From Microdochium bolleyi (taxonomy: Eukaryota > Ascomycota > Sordariomycetes > Xylariales > Microdochiaceae), in contig KQ964247.1 in the NCBI GenBank assembly GCA_001566295.1, positions 806,001 through 870,000 of the forward strand: DNA of 64,000 bases, in the 5' to 3' direction. The notes beneath the pieces are model-generated. The model was not told the origin of the DNA. It ran no database searches and saw only the letters and a program-made list of their open reading frames with translations. Position numbers and translations under genes: made by a program. Every line of letters starts with the position of its first letter. Positions within the stretch are counted from its first letter, which is position 1. This document shows, piece by piece, positions 56,822-64,000 of this stretch.

Positions 56822-56835
56822 GGGGGGGGGGGGGG
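56822..56835. repeat. G14 homopolymer
   Basis: Fourteen consecutive G residues in a non-coding stretch following a CCGGCCGGCC-rich context. Confidence 0.95.
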
Positions 56836-57154
56836 CAGGTCGTGTGTTTCCATGCACGTCTACTGCTCAGATTCCAAATGGATCATGAACCTGCTCACAC
56901 TCAGGGGTGCCCTGGACAGCGGCCGAATTTACTTCTTAGCGGAGGGGGGCAGCGGACTCAAAAACTCAAACTCATCGATCGACAATGGAGCGAGCGCACG
57001 CAAGGTCTGTGGAACTTCTTGGCGGCGCTGCGTGGCGATCAACCACGACCCTCGGGGCGGCTTGACGCGATTCGTGTTTTCATGATCAGAGCCAGGAAGG
57101 AAGTGACGAAGCTTCAGTATGGTGTGAACGGCTCGAGCGGTACCCGTGCCTTGT

Positions 57155-57175
57155 GGGGGTGGGGGGGGGGGGGGG
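57155..57175. repeat. G-rich tract (G5-T-G15)
   Basis: A near-continuous 21-nt guanine tract, a strong quadruplex candidate, 320 bp downstream of the other G run. Confidence 0.95.
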
Positions 57176-59360
57176 AGGACGACGGATGGGTTGGAGAGAG
57201 ATCGTTTGTGCCCGAGCTTTGTGGTGGAGACGATCCAGCACTGTCAAGCCGATTTGGCAGCGCACCTTGCGAGCCCGCAGCAGCAGCGACAGCAGCGACA
57301 GCAGCGGGCGGGCACAGCTTTGAGAGATTTGAGGAGCGAAGATCCTCGCCGATCGTCGTCTGCCATGGTGGAGATGCCTATCAGCGAGCGAGCAGCGGGC
57401 CCCGTCGAGTCTTCTGTGACGGACGGATGCAAAGCCGTGACAGGGCGATCAATTTCTTCGTGCGAGACCAGGCCGTGTCTGGCGCTCTTTCTGGAGGACA
57501 ATGGGGACGGGACAAAGGGCCCGTGTGTCTCGACTACAGGCGCGCGATGCCTCTGCTGGACTAGCCGACCAGGCTTTTTCCCTTCAAGCGCGGATGTGAC
57601 AAGTCTAGGGAGGGGGGCTGGGTCGGTATCGTGGACAGGTTGATTTGCTTTCGGTTGGGGTCAATTATACTACCGGGGGGAGGGTTGTCGCTGCAAGCCA
57701 GCAGTCTGGATGCGACGTGACGTTGTGCTGCGACTGCCGGTGTCCTGAGCGGGAGCTGGCCAATGGCTTACTGCAGGGCAGGGGATCTTTTGGGCCTTCC
57801 CATCCTGACGGGTCCGATAACTGCTTGAAGGGACTCCGTACCCAAGGCGACTTATCCGGGGCGGAGTATGGCCAAGTTCTGTCCACGATGGCCGCCATGT
57901 ATACTACGCGTAGATACGGCGGGACACAGGAGAAGGGAGGATACGACGACCTCGGGGCAATCTCATCTTACGGTCACCCGCGGTAGGCGGAAACGGAAAG
58001 ATAGGCAAACAAGACCCTTGTTCCGAGTCAAGCACCAGCGCTAAGTCGACCTAGCCGGCCGCTGGGCGGTAGCGACGCGCGTGGCGGCTCTGGGCCCGAT
58101 TGAGTGTGAGCCACCCTCTGTTGGCGTGGTGTGGTGTGGCATCCCGTGCTGCCTGCCGCTGCTCATGCAGCCTGTCAGGGGCGCAGATGGCGGGCCGAGA
58201 CATGTCTCTGGCTGTGACAGGACATGCTAGATCGTGGACGGAGGACAGAGGGCAGCACATGCCTGATGTACCTACTGCGCTGATGCAAGGTCGTGTGCAA
58301 ACCCGTGCTGGGAGCTGTCTCTGGGCGAAACACCGCGTGCACGAACTGCAAGATTGACCACTCCGCTGCGCGAGATTTCGTGGCGGCAATATTGGCTCCT
58401 GGAACAAGATGACCCGTGGACGCCCTGGAGCAGCGATCCATGGGATGGAGGCCGGCGAGGCAGGGGTCCCAAAGGCTGGCAAGCCGTAGGGCCGGGGTCC
58501 TGGTTCACGCCGGCCGCCCAGACAGGCCTAGCTCCAGGGCCCGGCATCCCAGGCGCTGCAGTGTGCGGAGGACTGCCCGCCCACAGCACTTTTGGCTGCA
58601 GATCCTCCTCTGCCCGTCCTGCAGCGCCCTGGCTCGCGGCCCACGATGGCCTCACTGATTGGTGCCCCACCGCCCGACCCGGCGCCGGCTCCTGCCATGC
58701 CCAGCCCGTCCATCGGCCCATCCTGCTCTTGTCCCCTTTCGGCCTCGACGCCAGACAACAACGACATCGCCGCCGCTCCCTCCCGTCTCCTCTGCGCTGC
58801 CTTTGCGCAACCTCGCGGCCTCCGCCATGGTCCCAGCCTCGCGTCCCCGACTTTCTTTTTCCCCTCTCTTTTCACGCGTCTCCTAAAACATTACCTGCGG
58901 TGAGGCCCGAGCCTGCTTTGTAGCCATTTATGAAGTGGTTATCGAGCATCGTCTGGCCAGCATTCCCCCTCGCCCTCGCGGCTGATTAATACGTAAGTAT
59001 GCCGTGAGCGTCGCGCGCGCTTCTCGGCTCCGCACCATCCCAGCCCATCTCCAACTTGGCTGACTCTGGACAGCGTTCACCGGCACTCCAGCACTGCTTG
59101 CTGCAGAGTCGTTTTCAGCTGGGTAGCTTTGGCCATAGGAACCCCGCTGGAGGTCTACCTTTGACAAGGTTTCGCCCATTTCGACGATACGGCCCAAGAA
59201 ACAGCACACGCGTAGCCTCCTTCCTTGTACGCGCATCTGCTGCACCAGCGGTGCGGCCTCTTCCATTCCAGCTTGCGCCACAGGTCTATTCAGCATCACA
59301 TCGACCATGATCTAGTCGACGAGAGACCCACCTGCAGCTTTCTGGTAGCACAACGACACA

Positions 59361-62300
59361 ATGCGGTCAAGTCAGGAGTCGGCACGGCGCCACTCGCTGT
59401 CGTCCGAAGACGAGTTTGTGCGCCCACACCGAGGACGACTCGACGACAGCCTCCAGGGACCTCGGCGTATCCGCCTGCCCAGGTCAAAGTCCACCTCCAA
59501 CATGCTCGAGGGACCTGACTCGACCATTCGCAACATCGAGGACGACCTGCGTGACGTCGTGCGAGAGCAAGTCGATCGCGAGGCCCTACGAGACCTCGCC
59601 GAGTTTCTGAGGACAACTGGTCCCCGGTCTTCGTCTGCTCAATATCGACACGACGAATGTTTCAGAGTACCGGCCAACGGACCTGGCGCGAAGCGGTGGT
59701 CCTTTCAGACTCTGAAGAATAGGGTCAAGCACGAGCGATCTTCACTGCCGCCACTGGCCGAAAGTGCCAAGCCTGGTACGACCACCAAGGGCAACCGCTA
59801 CCTAGCTATTGAAGTGCCTGATCCCGATCTGGTTGATGGCCCGTGGGGCCGGTCTCAGTACCCAGTCTATGCCGCTGAGGCTCTCGTTGAGCCAAAGAGC
59901 CCAGGAAGCCCAGCATGGCCAGCCCGCGTCTCCTCTCGGGGAGCCCTCAGCCCGGTCTCGCCCACGCCGCCAAACTGGTCGACGATGCCACCGATTCGGC
60001 CGAGGTTCCCCAAGCCTGAAGATCAATCTTCAGCAAGGTCGAGTGATCTCGCAGAACTGAACAGAACACTGGAACGTCATCTTGCGGCGAATGCGGAAAG
60101 TGACACGGAAGCACAGGACCAGGATCAAGACACAGGCATCATATCTATCCGGCCTCGGACGACATTCGCTCCTGCGCCAGGTCCCTTGCAGGAAAGCGCC
60201 TTTCCATCGAGCCAGCCAGTGCTGCCCGGTCATGGCACAATTCCTCAAATCCATCACGAGGCCCGAGACGACATCTTGCAACCAAGCACATCCCCAGATG
60301 CAGATATTGTCAACTTCAGGATACGCTCTGCTGTTACTCCGCCATGCATGGAGCATTCGCAGGCGCAAATCTTCCCGGATTTCCGCGTTGATAGTCCTGA
60401 CGAGTCCTCAGTACTTCCCGTGAGGCTCCACAAGCGTGGACTGTCGGCTTTCCCACAGACGAAGACACCGCCAACAGCATCCCCAACGTCTCCTCGGAGA
60501 ACAAGGCCTGTGAACATTTCCGTCGGGGCATCCTTGATGGTACCAAAGGAAACGATCCTCCCCGACTCGCCGGGGTTTCCCACAATGCTAGCAGCAATGA
60601 CCTTCCCTTCGCCACCGAAAAGCACACCTGGCCACAGTCCGACCAGTAGCATAACCTCTGTAGGCTCACGGCCACCATCTGCCCAAGCTGTCGGGCCTCC
60701 AGTGATAAGGGCTCGCACTTCTAGCTTGCGGTCAAAAAGCAACCAGGCGCTGTCTTTGGATGAGGTCGTTATGCAATCTTCCATCAAGACTGGCTCGGGA
60801 GAGCCTAGTGGACTCGCGATAGAAACGCCCGAGGCCGTCCGTTCACGGTCTCCTTCGCAGACTTTGAGCACGCCAGTCGACAAGACGATAGACGAAGAGA
60901 TAGAACCTGTCGATGAGAAGCACATACATTCCGCAGACTTGTCTGTTCAAGTCGCCGCCGGAGGATACATGCCTGCCACGGAAGTCGCCCTCGACGTCGA
61001 CAAAGAGGAGCCCTTGACGAAACTGAGATGTTCAAGTTCCGCATCGACTACAAAGCCTGACAGATGCGAGTCTTCGGTGTCCTTCTACACAGCCGATGAG
61101 TCTTACAGGTCTCTCAGGAACTCTGTGTCTTCTGGCAATCTTGATTTCACGGATACCAACCGGTTCTCTGGCACAATGGACAGTCCCTATGACATCTCTG
61201 GTCTCAGCGACTCTTATAGACAGTCGACCACAACAGATGACTCTTATCGGCAATCTGGCATGACAGACACCTCGAACCGGCAGTCCACGAGGAGTGACAT
61301 GACCGCTGCCACGGATTTGAGTCTTACCCCAGAAGACAATCTTGATAAACGTACGGAAGACTCAGGGACGCATACGCAACCTTCAACCGAGCTCCCAGGC
61401 AACTACGTCAGGAAACATTCCATTGCAAACTCGTTCGACAGCTATAATGACAACAACTCGTGTCCCTCGGAAAGATCCGGCACGCCCTCGTCACTATACT
61501 CCACCCTCACCGAGGAAGGGGCAAATCCCAGGAGTATACTGGAAAGACGCCTTGCGAGAAAAGCCAAGGTGCGGGAGTACAAGCAGAAAGACCTGGCATC
61601 TGTGCGAACCTCGCTGCTGAATCCTTTAGACGAAACTAGCGCAGTTGACTCCCCCGTACTGGGCTGGTTCACGCAGAATAGCGCCAAGTCGAAACGGATG
61701 TCTTCGAGTGGTCCATCACCATTGTCCCGTGGCATAGCCACGGCTACAACATCATCAAGCACGACGCCCACGACCCCGACTCCAGCAGATCGCACTCCAG
61801 GACATGAGGACGCCGATGGCCGGACCCACAATAGTGTCAAGCCACTGTCTGGTACACCCAAGCGCAGCTCCATGCCTGCATTGGAACGGAATTGGACTAT
61901 ATCACCCGTGATGGTGTTGGAAAGCACTCCAGCCCCTCTCGTGGAAAGCTACGACCGTTCGAGCAGACCTAACATTGAAGGTAGCAACTTGAGTTATTCT
62001 CCTCTAATCGTCGTCGCTCACGTCGCTGGAAGCCCCTCGCCATCACCGAAGCAGGCATCTCCTCTGCGCCCTCTATCACTACTGACATTGGACCCAGTGC
62101 CACATCTGCCACCGCGGTCCTCGCTGAGGCTGAAGATCAAGGCGCAGCGACCACTGCCAATCAAGGTGGCTGGCTCGGCACCCACGATTTTCGAAGACCG
62201 TGTTCCAAGAACCAATCGCCACAGCATATCTGTCATGCCGTCACCGCCCATGTCCCCAGGTGCGGAGGAGTCCGTAAGGATTAGCTTTCCGGTCCAGACA

Positions 62301-63497
62301 CTCCCGACACCCCCGGCCTCCGGCTCGTCGGACACACATTGGGATCGCGTTTCACTGCAGCGGAGAAGAGAGAAGCAGGTGGCCCAGCAGAAGGAGCGGC
62401 AAGAGAACGAGTGGCTCCAGGCGCACCAGAAGGAGCGGGAACTCGAATGGCGGATTACCGCCATCAAGGAGAGGCTACGCCGGGATAAGCTCGAAAAGGA
62501 GAAGGGTACTGCCGAAGTGGTGGCCGACTCGGACGAGCAGCAGCAAGGCGCCACCATCTACAGCAGCGTTGCAGCAGAAGGCACTCAGCTCGACAGTCCT
62601 GGCAGCCCTGGCTACAACAGCAGCAGCAACAGGACCAGCACTGATGTCGAGCAGCGGCTCAAGCGGCTCGAGAAGAGCGGCGACGCATACCTGCGCATCA
62701 TGGTGCCGCTGCTCGAGAACATGAACCGCACTCTGACCGAGATGCGCAAGGACGGCATCGCCGGCGGCCTGACCATGGGCCTGAACATGAACGACTTTGT
62801 GCTGGACATGCACGCCGAGACAAAGAGGGCGTCGTCGATTGTGGACGGGCCTCTCTTCTCTGCGGTCCCCTCCGCGGCTGCCAGGCGCGCGTCGGCCGCC
62901 GCCTCGCTCAGGAACAACGAGAACGTCCGCCAGTCGGTCCTGCAACACAGGCGCGACCGCTCGGGCTCAAAGTCCAGCCAGGTCAGTGCCGCCAGCAGCC
63001 AGAAGATGTCCGCCCGCGTGGAGATGAACATGTCGCGGCCCCGGTCTCGGCGCAACACGCAGACGAGTGGTTCGCACAGCCGAGGCGGCTCCGTCTCGAT
63101 GTCGAACAAGTCGGGCGAGTCGACGCGGCGCTCAAACGACACATACCACACGGGCCGGTCGTCGCCGGCTGACAACAGCAGCAGTACCATTGACAAGAAG
63201 CCGCTGCCCAGCGTGCCGCAGTCGCCGTCGCCACCGCAGGGCTCGGACCTAGCCCCGCCTCCGGCATCGAAGGAGCTCCCGCTCCCCCCGTCCCCGATGA
63301 TGCAGGACGGCGAGCAAACACCCCGGACCCCGCGAGAGCACCAGCTCGAGGCTCAGCAGGCCATCCAGCGCCGCATAGACGAGCAGGGGGCCATCTTTGA
63401 CCAGCTCATGAGCGGCTGGGGTGTCGTCGACAGCAAGCGCAGCAGCAGGACGCGCTCATTGACGCTCCCGTCGAGCAAGCCCGCCAACACTGCGTAG
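59361..63497 (+). CDS. Large disordered hypothetical protein with coiled coils, 1378 aa
   Basis: I do not recognise this protein. One uninterrupted exon from the ATG at 59361. The N-terminus has Arg/Ser-rich sequence (RRIRLPRSKSTSNMLEG) then an acidic-amphipathic helix (DDLRDVVREQVDREALRDLA, about 60-80). A long Ser/Thr/Pro-rich middle includes three near-repeats of DSYRQS/TSNRQS at about residues 617-637. Two charged coiled-coil segments follow: about 1000-1055 (REKQVAQQKERQENEWLQ) and about 1095-1135 (EQRLKRLEKSGDAYLRIMVP), the latter leading into a hydrophobic amphipathic stretch with LTMGLNMNDFVLDMHAE. The tail is Ser/Arg and Pro-rich. Composition suggests a phosphorylated cytoskeletal, polarity or scaffolding protein, but that is only an inference. 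Coding is supported by a very long frame with consistent codon choice. Confidence 0.75.
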   Translation: MRSSQESARRHSLSSEDEFVRPHRGRLDDSLQGPRRIRLPRSKSTSNMLEGPDSTIRNIEDDLRDVVREQVDREALRDLAEFLRTTGPRSSSAQYRHDECFRVPANGPGAKRWSFQTLKNRVKHERSSLPPLAESAKPGTTTKGNRYLAIEVPDPDLVDGPWGRSQYPVYAAEALVEPKSPGSPAWPARVSSRGALSPVSPTPPNWSTMPPIRPRFPKPEDQSSARSSDLAELNRTLERHLAANAESDTEAQDQDQDTGIISIRPRTTFAPAPGPLQESAFPSSQPVLPGHGTIPQIHHEARDDILQPSTSPDADIVNFRIRSAVTPPCMEHSQAQIFPDFRVDSPDESSVLPVRLHKRGLSAFPQTKTPPTASPTSPRRTRPVNISVGASLMVPKETILPDSPGFPTMLAAMTFPSPPKSTPGHSPTSSITSVGSRPPSAQAVGPPVIRARTSSLRSKSNQALSLDEVVMQSSIKTGSGEPSGLAIETPEAVRSRSPSQTLSTPVDKTIDEEIEPVDEKHIHSADLSVQVAAGGYMPATEVALDVDKEEPLTKLRCSSSASTTKPDRCESSVSFYTADESYRSLRNSVSSGNLDFTDTNRFSGTMDSPYDISGLSDSYRQSTTTDDSYRQSGMTDTSNRQSTRSDMTAATDLSLTPEDNLDKRTEDSGTHTQPSTELPGNYVRKHSIANSFDSYNDNNSCPSERSGTPSSLYSTLTEEGANPRSILERRLARKAKVREYKQKDLASVRTSLLNPLDETSAVDSPVLGWFTQNSAKSKRMSSSGPSPLSRGIATATTSSSTTPTTPTPADRTPGHEDADGRTHNSVKPLSGTPKRSSMPALERNWTISPVMVLESTPAPLVESYDRSSRPNIEGSNLSYSPLIVVAHVAGSPSPSPKQASPLRPLSLLTLDPVPHLPPRSSLRLKIKAQRPLPIKVAGSAPTIFEDRVPRTNRHSISVMPSPPMSPGAEESVRISFPVQTLPTPPASGSSDTHWDRVSLQRRREKQVAQQKERQENEWLQAHQKERELEWRITAIKERLRRDKLEKEKGTAEVVADSDEQQQGATIYSSVAAEGTQLDSPGSPGYNSSSNRTSTDVEQRLKRLEKSGDAYLRIMVPLLENMNRTLTEMRKDGIAGGLTMGLNMNDFVLDMHAETKRASSIVDGPLFSAVPSAAARRASAAASLRNNENVRQSVLQHRRDRSGSKSSQVSAASSQKMSARVEMNMSRPRSRRNTQTSGSHSRGGSVSMSNKSGESTRRSNDTYHTGRSSPADNSSSTIDKKPLPSVPQSPSPPQGSDLAPPPASKELPLPPSPMMQDGEQTPRTPREHQLEAQQAIQRRIDEQGAIFDQLMSGWGVVDSKRSSRTRSLTLPSSKPANTA

Positions 63498-63823
63498 ACC
63501 GCTTTCCTCTCAACTTTCATTCCTGTTGATTAATGTGCTAACGCGAACTCGGCTGTCACTTTTGCCTACGGGGCGACTGCCGCCTTTTTCATTTTTGTTG
63601 TCCTGTCTTGTCCAGTCACGAATATACCATTTGTAATTTCAACGTCACATTGCAAGATCAATACCAAGCTTATCAGATATCGTGAAGCGGAACTGTCATG
63701 AATTGTTTGTGGCTGTTGGTATGCCAACTGGCGGGTGGCAGGTTTTAATGGTCTTGCTCAGCCCATGCTGTTTATCCTCAACCCTGCCGTCGTCATTATT
63801 GTTTTCACCATCATATGATTCTC
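63498..63823. other. Convergent 3' intergenic region
   Basis: 326 bp between two facing stop codons, AT-richer than the genes, without a gene. Confidence 0.6.
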
Positions 63824-64000
63824 TTACACATTCTTGGCAAAAAAGTCGAGCACAGTCTCGTACCCGCGCGTGTACTCCTCGAGGACGCGCTTGTCCTCCA
63901 GGTCGGACCGCGCAGCCATCCACCCGTGGATCTGGTCGCCAAAGATCTCGACGTGCTTCGTAACTTTGAGGGTGTCCTCAAACTTCTTGACCTCGTCGGC
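63824..64000 (-). CDS. Dienelactone hydrolase family protein, C-terminal fragment
   Basis: The window holds only the last 58 residues plus stop (TAA at 63824-63826); the frame continues past the right edge. The tail reads ADEVKKFEDTLKVTKHVEIF, then DQIHGWMAARSDLEDKRV, then EYTRGYETVLDFFAKNV. The DQIHGWMAAR segment carries the triad histidine of the dienelactone hydrolase alpha/beta-hydrolase family, and YxRGYxTVLxFF is its usual last helix. Fungal members act on ester or lactone substrates, mostly undefined. The catalytic Cys/Ser and Asp lie outside the window. Confidence 0.75.
   Translation of the reverse strand, partial: ADEVKKFEDTLKVTKHVEIFGDQIHGWMAARSDLEDKRVLEEYTRGYETVLDFFAKNV

Larger units (their letters stand above)
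55969..59360. other. 3.4-kb gene-free region with G tracts
   Basis: Between the thaumatin-like gene and the large disordered-protein gene, both plus. It holds G14 at 56822-56835 and G5-T-G15 at 57155-57175. The plus-strand frame 56422-57564 (380 codons) runs across both tracts and has no recognisable domain; I regard it as spurious. The final few hundred bases before 59361 (C-rich 58590-58900) are the likely promoter and leader of the next gene. Confidence 0.45.

Noticed and set aside
56422..57564. 380-codon plus-strand frame
   Set aside because: Runs through two G homopolymers, lacks domain-like sequence and has no plausible splice extension.

Overview
The window is nuclear DNA from a filamentous ascomycete (Pezizomycotina). 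A Sordariomycete is most likely, though I cannot place it more finely. The evidence is: genes split by short introns (about 58-120 nt) with GT...AG ends and CTAAC/CTGAC-like branch sites; family members typical of these fungi (Zn2Cys6 regulator, GPI-type thaumatin-like protein, HSPA12-like Hsp70, ankyrin-PH-ORD oxysterol-binding protein); moderately GC-rich coding sequence; and long intergenic spaces. Nothing looks bacterial, viral or transposon-derived.

Layout. 1-2462 (+): 3' part of an MTC5/WDR59-type SEA (GATOR2) subunit, converging on EFR3 (2946-6395, -). An 8-kb gene-free stretch follows (6396-14386), holding a 46-nt C homopolymer and a telomere-like motif. Next are a Zn2Cys6 regulator (14387-15657, -) with a 4.3-kb upstream space, a peroxisomal-type acyl-CoA thioesterase II (19936-21325, -) and an OSH1/2-type oxysterol-binding protein (22369-25933, -). 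28-35 kb holds an unknown protein, signal peptide peptidase, a PPIL1-type cyclophilin and an SGF11-like SAGA subunit. 37-41 kb holds a NAA50-like acetyltransferase with an N-terminal PIP-box-like motif, and glucokinase. 43-46 kb holds an unknown PPxY protein and a probable decayed gene. 48-56 kb holds an Hsp70-like protein, CTP synthase and a thaumatin-like protein. 59-63.5 kb is one large disordered protein, and the right edge cuts a dienelactone-hydrolase-like gene.

The genes are mostly housekeeping, each with its own promoter region; I see no gene cluster or operon. Loose links are PI4P and membrane-contact biology (EFR3, OSH protein), SEA/TORC1 signalling (MTC5), lipid and nucleotide metabolism (thioesterase, CTP synthase), sugar phosphorylation, and chromatin (SGF11-like, NAA50-like). 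I found no convincing new multi-gene system. The most interesting items are the PIP-like motif on the NAA50 homologue, the extra zinc cluster in the SGF11-like protein, the probable frameshifted relic at 44.9-45.9 kb, and the C/G homopolymers in the long gene-free regions. Exon coordinates were derived by hand from splice motifs and conserved reading frames.
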